Assembly: GCA_043497085.1 (NCBI GenBank) | Contig: JBIEKI010000007.1 | DNA length: 64,000 nucleotides | Source: Thalassobacillus sp043497085 | GTDB taxonomy: Bacteria > Bacillota > Bacilli > Bacillales > Halobacillaceae | Reading direction: 5' to 3' (one strand) | Part shown: in pieces, positions 23,998-32,710 of the stretch | Layout of the letters: each line of letters starts with the position of its first letter | Position numbering within the stretch: the stretch's first letter is position 1 | Position numbers and translations under genes: made by a program | The notes under the pieces: generated by a model | What the model was told of the DNA's origin: nothing | Seen by the model: the letters and a program-made list of their open reading frames with translations, nothing else | Database searches by the model: none

Positions 23998-24028
23998 GCT
24001 TTCCGGATAAGGAAAGCCTCTTTTTTTG
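23998..24028 (+). terminator. Rho-independent terminator
   Basis: GCTTTCC (23998-24004) pairs with GGAAAGC (24011-24017), followed by CTCTTTTTTT. Confidence 0.8.
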
Positions 24029-24115
24029 TGGGCAATGAGTATTGTTTTAATAAGAAGGTTTTGGAATAATTGGAATTGACGATCTGTTTAGACAGATCAC
24101 GAAAGGAGGTACAGG

Positions 24116-24604
24116 GTGAGAAATAATTGGGATTTTCCATTTGGAACTCTGCAAATTTTACCGGTCAATAAAAAGTTTGAAGAAGAAGCCAAGCTCCTAA
24201 TATTAGATGGATTATTAGAACGTTTTGGCTTTATTGATCATTCCCTTATTCCTGATCTGAATGACATTATGATCCATTTTAATAAAGAGGGAAATATATT
24301 TTTAGTTGCCTTAGTAAACAAAGAGCTAGTGGCGACTGGAGCTCTTACTAAAGAAAGTGAGCGGGTGGGAAGGGTTGAGCGGATGTCGGTAAAAAGACGA
24401 TATAGGCGACAGGGCGTGGGGAAAAGAATGTTACAGTCTATCGAGTCGTATGCAAGGGCACTTGATTATACGAAACTTGTTTTAGAAACCAATAATAATT
24501 GGGAAAGTGCTCTACATTTTTATTCTATCAACGGTTATCATTCCTATCTAAATGATGGTCAACGCACGCATTTAGAAAAATCCATTTCAGAAAGAGGGTT
24601 ATGA
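24116..24604 (+). CDS. GNAT family N-acetyltransferase
   Basis: A 162-residue acetyltransferase. The acetyl-CoA pyrophosphate-binding motif is RYRRQGVGKRML near residues 95-106, preceded by the beta-4 strand RVERMSV and followed by LVLETNNNWESALHFYSINGY, all typical. The acceptor is unknown. GTG start after AAAGGAGGT. Its stop overlaps the start of the methyltransferase gene (ATGATGA), so the two are translationally coupled. Confidence 0.9.
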   Translation: MRNNWDFPFGTLQILPVNKKFEEEAKLLILDGLLERFGFIDHSLIPDLNDIMIHFNKEGNIFLVALVNKELVATGALTKESERVGRVERMSVKRRYRRQGVGKRMLQSIESYARALDYTKLVLETNNNWESALHFYSINGYHSYLNDGQRTHLEKSISERGL

Positions 24605-25365
24605 TGAAAGTCACTGACTATTCAGAAGTAGCAAAAGTCTATGATAGGAACCAATTTAGATTCGAGGAAGTAGCAGCAGATTCAGACTTGAAAAACTTTT
24701 TAACTGATAATCCTAAATCAAGATACAATTTTCTGGACCTGGCTTGTGGAACAGGTATCTACCTCCACCATCAAATAGAATTTTTTAAGGATTCTAACAT
24801 TCACTGGTACGGACTTGATGCTTCAAAGGATATGTTAAATAAAGCAAAAGACAAGGTGGATCTTGTAGCATTTGAGCATGCACGTGCAGAAAGCATGCCT
24901 TATGAAGATGAAACCTTTGATATCATAACTAATAATTATGCTTTTCATCACTTTACAGAGAAAGAGAAAGCTTTAGACGAAATACAACGTGTGTTAAAAG
25001 GGGGAGGGATTTTCAAACTACATAATATAGATATTTACGGAATGAAAAAATGGTGGGTCTATCATTACTTTCCGTCTGCATTATTAGAGGATTATAAGCG
25101 ATTTTGGGAACGTGAAGTTATATTTAAAGAGCTTTCTCAGAGAGGTTTTGAGGTTCGAATTGATTGTAAGTATCAAATGGAGTATGTCAAAGTAGCAGAT
25201 TATATAGGCCACGTGGAAAACAGAGATATATCCGTGCTAACCCTTATTGACGACAAAGAATATGAACAGGGTCTATATAGGATGAAGCAGGATTTAGGAA
25301 GAGATCCTGATTCAATGGTTACTAATGACTTTTCAGAATTGATTGGTATGGCTCAAAAAAAATAA
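24601..25365 (+). CDS. Class I SAM-dependent methyltransferase
   Basis: A 254-residue methyltransferase. Motif I is FLDLACGTGIYL (about 44-55), the acidic end of strand 2 is in YGLDASKDML, and the Methyltransf_11 core shows AESMPYEDETFDIITNNYAFHHF with the post-II motif. The C-terminal third probably shapes the acceptor site. Substrate unknown. Coupled to the upstream acetyltransferase. A broken copy of its 5' end lies at 22236. Confidence 0.9.
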   Translation: MMKVTDYSEVAKVYDRNQFRFEEVAADSDLKNFLTDNPKSRYNFLDLACGTGIYLHHQIEFFKDSNIHWYGLDASKDMLNKAKDKVDLVAFEHARAESMPYEDETFDIITNNYAFHHFTEKEKALDEIQRVLKGGGIFKLHNIDIYGMKKWWVYHYFPSALLEDYKRFWEREVIFKELSQRGFEVRIDCKYQMEYVKVADYIGHVENRDISVLTLIDDKEYEQGLYRMKQDLGRDPDSMVTNDFSELIGMAQKK

Positions 25366-25467
25366 ACTGTTATTTCATTCATTTGATTTCCCTTCCAGAT
25401 AGTGATTTAGAAAGTATCGTGGAAGGATATAGTCGTTACATAAGGTTATAACAAAGGGGGCAGGGTA

Positions 25468-26022
25468 ATGAAAATCTATACGATTGGTCATTCCGACCAT
25501 AACAAGCAACTATTCCTGCAGATGCTTCAGGCTGCAGATATTGAATATGTGGCTGATATCCGCGCCTTCCCTGCCAGCCGTAAGTACCCGCAGTTTAACA
25601 AGGATAGCATGGGTGATTGGCTTAAGGAAGCGGGTCTCGCGTACCGTCATTACCCGTTGCTTGGTGGCAGGCGGAGCCGATCAGGCGAGATTGGTGAGGA
25701 TCTGAATACCGGGTGGGACAATCGCTCGTTCCACAATTATGCGGATTATACATTAACGAAGGAGTTTCAAAATGGGCTGGAGGATTTAAAAGCGGAAGCG
25801 GAAGGAAAGAACCTGGTCTATATGTGCTCCGAGAGGCATCCGGCAAGGTGCCACCGCCTGTTGATCAGTAACTGGCTGCAGGCGAATGGGTGGGATGTTT
25901 TTCATTTAATCAACGACTCTAAAGGAAAAACGGAGCTGGTCAGTCATGAACTTGGGCGTTGGGGGGCGATGCCCATTGTGGAAGAGGATGGAACGGTAGT
26001 GTATCCGATGCTTGAGGATTAA
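25468..26022 (+). CDS. DUF488 family protein
   Basis: A 184-residue protein with the DUF488 features: YTIGHSDHNKQLFLQML at the start, VADIRAFPASRKYPQFN, LAYRHYPLLGGRRS and the C-terminal cysteine motif VYMCSERHPARCHRLLI. The family is widespread and uncharacterised. Higher G+C than its neighbours, suggesting a separate origin. ATG after AAAGGGGGCAGGG. The lipoprotein gene follows at 75 bp. Confidence 0.88.
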   Translation: MKIYTIGHSDHNKQLFLQMLQAADIEYVADIRAFPASRKYPQFNKDSMGDWLKEAGLAYRHYPLLGGRRSRSGEIGEDLNTGWDNRSFHNYADYTLTKEFQNGLEDLKAEAEGKNLVYMCSERHPARCHRLLISNWLQANGWDVFHLINDSKGKTELVSHELGRWGAMPIVEEDGTVVYPMLED

Positions 26023-26097
26023 TTTTCTAAAGCCCAGAGAGACTGAATGAATAGAAGTGAGAGAATATCCGATAAACGAAAGCATGGGGGAAGAGTA

Positions 26098-26571
26098 TTG
26101 AGAAAAGTTATTTTTATCGTATTGATATTTATTTTTAGTTTAGTAGGATGCATTGATGAAACCGACTCAAAGGAACTTGTAGATTATAATAAAGAAAGAG
26201 TAATTAACGCATTAAACGATTTGTCGTTTACTCCGGAAGTCCCAACTAAGCTTCCATTTGAGCCAACCGAGATAAGAGTAAACGTTGAAGGTATAGGAGG
26301 AATGGAGAATAGTTTTATTAAAGTTTCCTTTATAAGTGAAAATCAAGAAGAGATCACTTTTCAGGCATCAAAAAGCCAAAATGCATTTGATTTTACAGAG
26401 GAAGACGTAAAAATAAATGGAGACCTGGAAGGAAAATACGGGGAAAAAGAAAAGGTTAAAATATTGAAATGGAATAAAGATGATATTTATTATGAACTAT
26501 TTGTGGATAGCGACTCTACTTCCAAAGAAGAAGTACTTAATATAGCCGATAATTTTAACCAAGTAAATTAG
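26098..26571 (+). CDS. Putative lipoprotein, 157 residues
   Basis: From the TTG at 26098, after GGGGGAAG, the protein begins RKVIFIVLIFIFSLVGCIDE, a lipoprotein signal peptide with lipobox LVGC. The mature part (about 140 residues) is acidic and predicted mixed alpha/beta with a C-terminal DSTSKEEVLNIADNF. No family recognised. A longer frame from 26047 would bury the signal peptide and is unlikely. Confidence 0.7.
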   Translation: MRKVIFIVLIFIFSLVGCIDETDSKELVDYNKERVINALNDLSFTPEVPTKLPFEPTEIRVNVEGIGGMENSFIKVSFISENQEEITFQASKSQNAFDFTEEDVKINGDLEGKYGEKEKVKILKWNKDDIYYELFVDSDSTSKEEVLNIADNFNQVN

Positions 26572-26726
26572 GCTAACTTTTTAGAATTAACCGTGATAGA
26601 GTATAAACTTACTTCGGTTCGCCGCATACCCTCCATTTACGCTATAGCTTTAGTTTGGTGGGGCAGATATACTGGCCTTTATGAAAAAAATGAGCTCATA
26701 TAAAAAGGAATTTGGAGGGATGAAGG

Positions 26727-27074
26727 GTGAATAAAATTCTTTTACGTATAGAAGGATTTGCGGTTTTAATATTAAGTCTTTATTTTTATGGAAATAGTCA
26801 ATTCAGTTGGGGATTATTTTTTATTTTGTTGTTATCACCAGATATTTCAATTCTTGGTTATGTATTAAGTAATAAAATTGGAGCTATTCTCTATAATTTA
26901 TTTCATACATATATTGTATCGATAGGTGTTATTTTCATTGGACTACTACTATCCAGCCCGACCTTTTTAGCAATCGGTTTGATATGGTCATCCCATATAG
27001 GGATGGATAGGATGATTGGATATGGGTTAAAGTATCCAACAGAATTTAAAGACACGCATTTAAATCGTGTTTAA
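26727..27074 (+). CDS. DUF4260 family membrane protein
   Basis: A 115-residue protein with four membrane helices and the DUF4260 hallmarks LLLSPDISILGYVLS, LYNLFHTYIVSIG and WSSHIGMDRMIGYGLKYP. Function unknown. GTG start after TTTGGAGGG. Convergent with a small leftward gene and separated from it by a bidirectional terminator. Confidence 0.88.
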   Translation: MNKILLRIEGFAVLILSLYFYGNSQFSWGLFFILLLSPDISILGYVLSNKIGAILYNLFHTYIVSIGVIFIGLLLSSPTFLAIGLIWSSHIGMDRMIGYGLKYPTEFKDTHLNRV

Positions 27075-27104
27075 TATATATTGAATACGATAGTATTCCA
27101 CTAA

Positions 27105-27165
27105 TAAAAAGTGCCTGATCCCGCTGCGTTAACACATTACTAATGTGGGGCTCAGGCACTTTTAA
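27105..27165. terminator. Bidirectional terminator
   Basis: AAGTGCCTGA (27109-27118) pairs with TCAGGCACTT (27152-27161), flanked by an A run on the left and T run on the right. It sits between converging genes. Confidence 0.75.
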
Positions 27166-27193
27166 GGCTTCTGTTTTTTAAAAAAACTCATCA

Positions 27194-27358
27194 TTAATTC
27201 ATATCATGGTACCTGTCAACCTCCTGATATGTTTTATACTTATACTCATTGCGATCTATTTTTTCTCTCACGTTATTGTGCTTCTTATTTTTCGTATCTA
27301 TATAAATACCGATCCCTAAAAAGATTATTAATGGACTAAACATATAAAGCCAGATCAT
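27194..27358 (-). CDS. Small membrane protein, 54 residues
   Basis: From the ATG at 27358 the frame reads IWLYMFSPLIIFLGIGIYID, a single N-terminal membrane helix, and continues as a charged tail (TKNKKHNNVREKIDRNEYKY). AGGGAGGT lies upstream. The tail faces the cytoplasm by the positive-inside rule. Function unknown. Below usual ORF size limits but with all the signs of a real gene. Confidence 0.6.
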   Translation of the reverse strand: MIWLYMFSPLIIFLGIGIYIDTKNKKHNNVREKIDRNEYKYKTYQEVDRYHDMN

Positions 27359-27572
27359 TCCCATACCTCCCTATTAGATAGCATTTGACGGTCATTATTG
27401 AAAGCTGTTTACTATATATACGAATAAATATGAAATTTGTTTCAATTATGTAAAATTTAACCAACAGGCATAACACTTCCGATAGCTTGCAGTTTACTTC
27501 ACCAAACTTATACAGACAAAGGAATAATGTAAAAAATTGGACATACACCTCTTATATAGAGAGGTGGTTATT

Positions 27573-27974
27573 ATGAAGAAAAGTGTTATTGGTATTGTAT
27601 TAATAATAATCATTTTAGGTTTCACTTTAGTATTTGCAAACAACTCAGGTGAACCGGCAAATGCTAAATCTGATGAACGAATAAAAAGTGAATTAAGAAA
27701 AAGTATGGAAGAAACTAAAAATGAAAAAGAGAAAATAGAAAAGTTATTTACAAAAAGTTCAAAAGCATTAAAGGACGAAGGTTTCGGAGAAGTCGGTTTA
27801 AGTTACTCTAATGAAGAACGTATCTTTACCGTACAAGTGTATGATAAAGATCTTCTAGAGGACAACAAGGTTCATATGGAAAATATAATAGTTAATACTG
27901 CGAAAGAAGTAGGATTTAATGATTTTGATATAACGTTTACGGTAGTGAATAGGAACGTTACCCAAAATAAATAG
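27573..27974 (+). CDS. Membrane-anchored DUF4030-like protein, N-terminal part
   Basis: From the ATG at 27573, after GAGAGGTGG, a 133-residue protein starts KKSVIGIVLIIIILGFTLVF, an uncleaved anchor or signal peptide, then a charged helix (about 40-65) and a small alpha/beta unit. It ends at a TAG, but the same frame continues without interruption into the next coding sequence. Together they would give about 308 residues, which suggests a single gene split by a nonsense mutation. Confidence 0.6.
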   Translation: MKKSVIGIVLIIIILGFTLVFANNSGEPANAKSDERIKSELRKSMEETKNEKEKIEKLFTKSSKALKDEGFGEVGLSYSNEERIFTVQVYDKDLLEDNKVHMENIIVNTAKEVGFNDFDITFTVVNRNVTQNK

Positions 27975-27986
27975 GATCAAAAGGTA

Positions 27987-28499
27987 ATGGAATCCATACA
28001 AAAGGTTTCCAATGTAGTTTCGGACGAATTAAAGGATAGAGGATATAACCTTTCTTATTCGATATCGGTGAAACCGGAGAAAGAAATCGTAATTGAAGGA
28101 ACAGATAAAGATTTTGCAGAGAATGATGAACTCGAAAAACTTATTTCTAAAGCGGTTTTATCAAAGACAAATTTGAATTATTCCGTTAAATTAAAGAAGA
28201 AAAGCGAAAGTGAAATCCGGGATATGGAATGGCAACCCATATTTACTGCGATAAGTGAGGAAACAAATAAGAAATTTAATGAATATAGAGGGTTTGCTAG
28301 TTCCTTCCACCCTCAACCATTACAGATTATTATAAAGACAAATATAAATAATAGCTGGTTCAAGAACTCCGATGAGAAGGTTAAAGAAATTGAGGATTAT
28401 GTGGAAAAAATAATTGAATTAAAAATAGAAGAATTATCTATTAAAGAAGTCCCGTATGAAATTATTATAAGGGATAAAAATAATAAGAAAATTAATTAA
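27987..28499 (+). CDS. DUF4030-like protein, C-terminal part
   Basis: A 170-residue frame in register with the preceding gene, separated only by TAG and four codons. It holds a second alpha/beta unit like that of the first part (KVSNVVSDELKDRGYNLSYSIS) and the DUF4030-like segment FNEYRGFASSFHPQPLQIII followed by a helical C-terminus. It has no signal peptide of its own, so if made from the ATG at 27987 (AAAAGGT upstream) it would stay cytoplasmic, unlike intact relatives. Confidence 0.55.
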   Translation: MESIQKVSNVVSDELKDRGYNLSYSISVKPEKEIVIEGTDKDFAENDELEKLISKAVLSKTNLNYSVKLKKKSESEIRDMEWQPIFTAISEETNKKFNEYRGFASSFHPQPLQIIIKTNINNSWFKNSDEKVKEIEDYVEKIIELKIEELSIKEVPYEIIIRDKNNKKIN

Positions 28500-28507
28500 A
28501 CATTTTT

Positions 28508-28590
28508 ATACCAAGTACTTTTGTGAAGCACCTTTCCCTGCGAAGGTGCTTTTTTTGATCGAGTGATTGCGCATTTAAATACGTTTGAAG
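28508..28590 (+). repeat. Terminator-containing segment shared with 18.8 kb
   Basis: The terminator AGCACCTT (28527-28534) / AAGGTGCT (28543-28550) with a T run, and its flanks AAGTACTTTT and GTGATTGCGCATTTAAA, parallel 18771-18850. A second hairpin, GCCTATCCCT with AGGGATGAGGC and a T run, lies at about 28596-28651. Confidence 0.6.
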
Positions 28591-28756
28591 TTGTGGTGCC
28601 TATCCCTCCTTCGCTAATGAATTAGTTTGGTAGGGATGAGGCGCTTTTTTAATCTAAATCATATGCTGTTTATTTTTCCAGCTGATGGCGGCACATTGTA
28701 TAAATTTTCCGTTCAGAGAAAAGCTAATGGCAGTTTATGTTAAGGAGGTTTTCTTT

Positions 28757-30406
28757 TTGGCAAACAACAAAAATAACCAGGCTTCTGACGGAAAAAATGT
28801 AGAACGTGAGACGTTAACGACGCGGCAAGGGCGCCCTGTGACGGACAATCAAAACATCCGTACGATTGGGAATCGCGGCCCGGCCACACTTGAGAATTAT
28901 CATTTTATTGAAAAGATCTCCCATTTTGATCGGGAAGAGGTGCCGGAGCGGATCGTACACGCAAGGGGTTCTGGCGCATTCGGGTATTTTGAGACGTATG
29001 GGAAAGTCGGAGACGAGCCGGTGGAGAAATACACCCGTGCGAAGGTTTTTTCAGGCGCAGGTAAGAAAACACCACTAATGGTTCGCTTCTCAACGGTAGC
29101 CGGAGCGAAAGATGCACCGGAAACGGATCGTGATCCCCGGGGGTTCGCCGTGAAAATGTACACCGAGGACGGCAACTGGGATTTAGTCGGAAACAACTTG
29201 AAGATCTTCTTTATCCGTGATGCGATGAAGTTTCCGGATATGATTCATGCGTTTAAAGCGGATCCTGCATCCAATATCAAAAGTCCGGAGCGGATGTTCG
29301 ATTTCGTTTCCCGTACGCCTGAAGCTACCCACATGATTACATTTTTGTTTTCTCCATGGGGGATACCTGCCACCTACCGCCATATGCAGGGCTCCGGAGT
29401 GAATACGTATAAATGGGTGAATGACAAGGGGGAGGCTGTGCTGGTTAAATATCACTGGGAGCCGAAACAGGGAATCCGTAACTTAACCCAGGAAGAGGCC
29501 GACATGATCCAGGCGAAGAATGTGAGTCACGCGACACAGGATTTATATGAATCGATTGAACGTGGAGAATATCCAGAGTGGGAGCTGTTTGTACAGATCA
29601 TGGAGGACGGCTATCATCCGGAACTGGATTTTGACCCGCTCGATGATACGAAACTGTGGCCAGAGGACAAGTTTCCTTGGCATCCGGTAGGCCGTATGGT
29701 GCTTGATCGTAATCCAGAGGACTTCCATGCGGAGATTGAACAGGCGGCATTCGGCACCGGCGTACTTGTGGATGGAATGGATTTTTCAGACGATAAAATG
29801 CTGCAGGGGCGTACCTTCTCATATTCCGATACGCAGCGCTACCGTATCGGCGCGAACTATTTAAAACTGCCGGTTAACGCTCCGATGAAAGGTGTCCGGA
29901 CCAATCAGCAACGCGGGCAAATGGACATTCGCGACCCGAGAGAGTCTGGGGACAATCCTCATATCAACTATGAGCCTTCCATGGTGGGCGGTTTTCAGGA
30001 AGCAGATGGATCGAAAACTCCGCCGCATGAACCTACGTACAATGCGGCAGCTATGAGTGAGCCAATTGACCGCCCGAACAACTATGGCCAGGCCGGTGAT
30101 ACGTACCGCAGCTTTGAGGATTGGGAGCGAGAAGAATTGATCAATAACCTTTCGAATGCACTCGCCATCTGTGATAAGCGGATACGAGAGGCGATGATCG
30201 ATCACTTTACGCAGGCAGATGAAGACTACGGGCGCCGTGTGAAGGAAGGAATCGAAGCCAAAATGAAGGAAATGCAGGAGATGCAGGAGGATAATAAAGT
30301 TCCAGGTCGTAAATCAGCAGAAACAAAATATGGTCGTGGTTCTACCGCTCAGCACAAAGCAGTCGAAGAAGCTGTAGAAAAAAGTCACGAGGCTGACCCT
30401 TATTGA
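28757..30406 (+). CDS. Heme catalase
   Basis: A 549-residue clade-type catalase that disproportionates hydrogen peroxide. The distal histidine is His68 in VHARGSGAFGYF, the distal asparagine is in DLVGNNLKIFFIRD (about 146), and the proximal heme tyrosine is Tyr356 in TFSYSDTQRYRIG. The C-terminal extension is lysine- and glutamate-rich and ends HEADPY. I place the start at the TTG at 28757, nine bases after AAGGAGG; a longer frame from 28685 has no such site. Monocistronic, with its own terminator. G+C is clearly higher than in the accessory genes to the left. Confidence 0.96.
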   Translation: MANNKNNQASDGKNVERETLTTRQGRPVTDNQNIRTIGNRGPATLENYHFIEKISHFDREEVPERIVHARGSGAFGYFETYGKVGDEPVEKYTRAKVFSGAGKKTPLMVRFSTVAGAKDAPETDRDPRGFAVKMYTEDGNWDLVGNNLKIFFIRDAMKFPDMIHAFKADPASNIKSPERMFDFVSRTPEATHMITFLFSPWGIPATYRHMQGSGVNTYKWVNDKGEAVLVKYHWEPKQGIRNLTQEEADMIQAKNVSHATQDLYESIERGEYPEWELFVQIMEDGYHPELDFDPLDDTKLWPEDKFPWHPVGRMVLDRNPEDFHAEIEQAAFGTGVLVDGMDFSDDKMLQGRTFSYSDTQRYRIGANYLKLPVNAPMKGVRTNQQRGQMDIRDPRESGDNPHINYEPSMVGGFQEADGSKTPPHEPTYNAAAMSEPIDRPNNYGQAGDTYRSFEDWEREELINNLSNALAICDKRIREAMIDHFTQADEDYGRRVKEGIEAKMKEMQEMQEDNKVPGRKSAETKYGRGSTAQHKAVEEAVEKSHEADPY

Positions 30407-30422
30407 AGTAAGAGCCAGAGAG

Positions 30423-30460
30423 GGCTGTCTGTCAGTATCAGCTGACAGGCAGCCTTCTTA
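30423..30460 (+). terminator. Catalase terminator
   Basis: GGCTGTCTGTCAG (30423-30435) pairs with CTGACAGGCAGCC (30442-30454), one G-U pair, then TTCTT. Confidence 0.75.
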
Positions 30461-30606
30461 ATTTAGGTAATGACGAACCTCACGTTGCGGAGATCTGAAA
30501 CACGTTGTTTTGATCTTTCGTGTACACTTGAGTATTGAGGATGGTTTTGAAATAATTGTCATATATTTTCATAAACTTCTAAATTTGAATCGGATGGTGT
30601 TCCATA

Positions 30607-31074
30607 GTGGATTATGTAAAAGATATAAGACGTTTGGTTGGCCATAAACCTCTCATATTAACAGGTGCAGTTGTCTTAATTATTAACGAAAACAACGAAT
30701 TGTTACTTCAACATCGTACCGCTGGAGGCTGGGGCCTTCCTGGTGGATTAATGGAATTGGGAGAAAGCCTTCAAGATACAGCCAGGAGAGAAGTAAAAGA
30801 AGAAACAGGACTAAAAGTTGGCAGTCTTGAATTACTAGACGTGTTCTCTGGTCCGGAATTTTATTTTAAAGTGTCTAATGGCGATGAGTTATATTCCGTC
30901 ACAGCTGTGTATCTGACATATGAAGTCGAGGGAGACGTCGACATTGATCCCACAGAGTCTTTAGAAATAAAGTATTTTCCTATAAACCACTTACCTGAGG
31001 GGTTAACGGATGAATATCGTAGTTATATACACCCTTATCTTAAAAGAGTAGACAGGAGTATTAATACTAACTAG
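30607..31074 (+). CDS. NUDIX hydrolase
   Basis: A 155-residue Nudix protein with the box GGLMELGESLQDTARREVKE followed by ETGL at about residues 39-62. The start YVKDIRRLVGHKPLILTGAV is typical of a common Bacillus Nudix group often annotated as ADP-ribose pyrophosphatase or MutT-like. Substrate undetermined. GTG start at 30607 with weak GGATGGTG. Followed by small membrane protein gene at 46 bp. Confidence 0.9.
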   Translation: MDYVKDIRRLVGHKPLILTGAVVLIINENNELLLQHRTAGGWGLPGGLMELGESLQDTARREVKEETGLKVGSLELLDVFSGPEFYFKVSNGDELYSVTAVYLTYEVEGDVDIDPTESLEIKYFPINHLPEGLTDEYRSYIHPYLKRVDRSINTN

Positions 31075-31120
31075 TATAGTACAAGCTCTTAAAAGAGTTT
31101 CCAGCAAAAGGGGCGATAGA

Positions 31121-31315
31121 ATGGGGAAATACATAAAAAGCTTTTTTGCAACAATTGTAGTGAGTGTCATTATTTATATGTCAGGTCAAACAGTCTTTGG
31201 TGGCGGGAACCATCTAGAAACAGAAATCCTGTCTGTGGGTTCCATAATAGTATTATTATTATCTTATTTAATAGCACAAGTGCATTACCTCATCGATTTA
31301 ATAAAAAGCAAATAA
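31121..31315 (+). CDS. Small membrane protein, 64 residues
   Basis: Two membrane helices (FFATIVVSVIIYMSG and ILSVGSIIVLLLSYLIAQVHYL) with a short loop. ATG after AAAGGGGCGATAG. No family recognised. Possibly co-transcribed with the Nudix gene. Confidence 0.65.
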   Translation: MGKYIKSFFATIVVSVIIYMSGQTVFGGGNHLETEILSVGSIIVLLLSYLIAQVHYLIDLIKSK

Positions 31316-31433
31316 AGTAATTTCGTCATGCGGTGATTGAAGTCGTGTTTTTGCCAGGAGGGGCATGGAAAATGGATCGAGGTTGATGTATATTCAAGTA
31401 AAGCCAATAACTTTTGAAAGAGAGGTGTTCGAT

Positions 31434-32018
31434 GTGACAAACAGGAATTCTAAGGTCGATGAACTACTAAGCAAATCGCAGAAGTGGAAGGAAGAGTTCG
31501 AGCAGTTGCGAAGAATCATTCTCACCAGTGGACTTACCGAAGAAGTGAAGTGGGGGAATCCTTGTTACACCTTGGAGAATAAGAACATCGTGTTGATTCA
31601 TGGATTTAAAGAGTATTGTGCGCTTCTATTTTTTAAAGGTGCCTTGTTAAAGGACAAGCATGACATCTTAATCCAACAGACAGAGAATGTTCAGGCAGGA
31701 CGCCAGATTCGGTTCACCAATGTCGAGGAAATTAAGGACAATGAATCCATTTTGAAAGATTATATCCTGGAAGCTATCGAAGTGGAGAAGGCCGGTTTGG
31801 AAGTGAAAGTGGAAAAGAAGATGGAAATTCCAGCAGAGCTTCAACAAAAATTTGGTGAAAATCCAGCATTGAAAACTGCTTTTGAAGGATTAACACCGGG
31901 ACGACAACGAGCATACATCCTTTATTTTTCGAAAGCGAAAAAAACAGAAACTCGCACCTCAAGGATTGAAAAATATACACCGCATATTCTGGATGGAAAG
32001 GGTTTAAATGATAAATAG
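31434..32018 (+). CDS. YdeI-like DUF1801 protein
   Basis: A 194-residue cytosolic protein with an N-terminal DUF1801 domain (WKEEFEQLRRIILTSGLTEE, VKWGNPCYTLENKNIVLIHG, KEYCALLFFKGALLKD) and the C-terminal YdeI extension (PALKTAFEGLTPGRQRAYIL, RIEKYTPHILDGKG). YdeI-type proteins have been linked to peptide resistance in Bacillus, but the mechanism is unknown. The GTG at 31434 follows AGAGAGGTG; a frame from 31365 is less likely. The next gene, also DUF1801, starts 11 bp later. Confidence 0.85.
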   Translation: MTNRNSKVDELLSKSQKWKEEFEQLRRIILTSGLTEEVKWGNPCYTLENKNIVLIHGFKEYCALLFFKGALLKDKHDILIQQTENVQAGRQIRFTNVEEIKDNESILKDYILEAIEVEKAGLEVKVEKKMEIPAELQQKFGENPALKTAFEGLTPGRQRAYILYFSKAKKTETRTSRIEKYTPHILDGKGLNDK

Positions 32019-32029
32019 GGGGTAATCCA

Positions 32030-32401
32030 ATGGAAGTCTTTGCACCATTTTTAGAAGATATTGATAACCCGGAACACCGGGCCAGGACGGAAGAAGTTTT
32101 GGGCTGGGTATCAGAAAAATTCCCGGACTTAGAACCGGCTATTAAGTGGAATCAGCCAATGTTCACTGATCATGGGACATTTATTATTGCCTTCAGTATT
32201 GCCAAAAAGCATTTGGCTGTGGCACCTGAAAATAAAGGAATTGTTCATTTTTCGGATGACATTAAAAAAGCTGGTTATGATCACACCAAGCAGCTCATGC
32301 GTATCCCGTGGGATAGTCCAGTTGATTATACCTTACTCGAGCGAATGATATCGTTTAATATCGAAGATAAAGCGGACTATACTGCTTTTTGGCGGAAATA
32401 A
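32030..32401 (+). CDS. DUF1801 family protein (iron-chaperone-like, YdhG type)
   Basis: A 123-residue single DUF1801 domain, the frataxin-like fold: VSEKFPDLEPAIKWNQPMFT, TFIIAFSIAKKHLAVAPEN and LMRIPWDSPVDYTLLERMI are the conserved parts. Bacillus YdhG-type proteins are often annotated as iron chaperones, on partial evidence. It forms an operon with the YdeI-like gene just upstream (11 bp). ATG after AGGGGG. Confidence 0.85.
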   Translation: MEVFAPFLEDIDNPEHRARTEEVLGWVSEKFPDLEPAIKWNQPMFTDHGTFIIAFSIAKKHLAVAPENKGIVHFSDDIKKAGYDHTKQLMRIPWDSPVDYTLLERMISFNIEDKADYTAFWRK

Positions 32402-32487
32402 ATTATAAAGAAATTAATTTTTGGTTGTAATGTTACTGATTCCGGGCTGGTTTATTTGCTGTTAAAGGAAATAAGGAGGCTTTTGAC

Positions 32488-32670
32488 TTGCATGAAAAGT
32501 ATGCAAAGTATTCCCTATTGATTGGCCTGGTCACTTTCTTCTTATGCCTGATCATCTTTATGGCTTTCGACTCTCCATCTCCTTTTTTAGGTAGCCTGGT
32601 GGCAGCGTTTATACTATTCGAAATTAGCTATTACTATTTGTTTCAAAAGTATAAACAAAAAAGAGAATAA
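32488..32670 (+). CDS. Small membrane protein, 60 residues
   Basis: Two membrane helices (LLIGLVTFFLCLIIFMAF and SLVAAFILFEISYYYLF) with a short lysine-rich tail. TTG start after AAGGAGGC. No family recognised. Ends at a bidirectional terminator facing the amino-acid carrier gene. Confidence 0.65.
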   Translation: MHEKYAKYSLLIGLVTFFLCLIIFMAFDSPSPFLGSLVAAFILFEISYYYLFQKYKQKRE

Positions 32671-32675
32671 TAGAA

Positions 32676-32705
32676 AAAAGACCAAACGCGAGGGTTTGGT
32701 CTTTT
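32676..32705. terminator. Bidirectional terminator
   Basis: AAAAGACCAAAC (32676-32687) and GTTTGGTCTTTT (32694-32705) form a perfect stem with A and T runs on either side, between convergent genes. Confidence 0.85.
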
Positions 32706-32710
32706 CGTTG

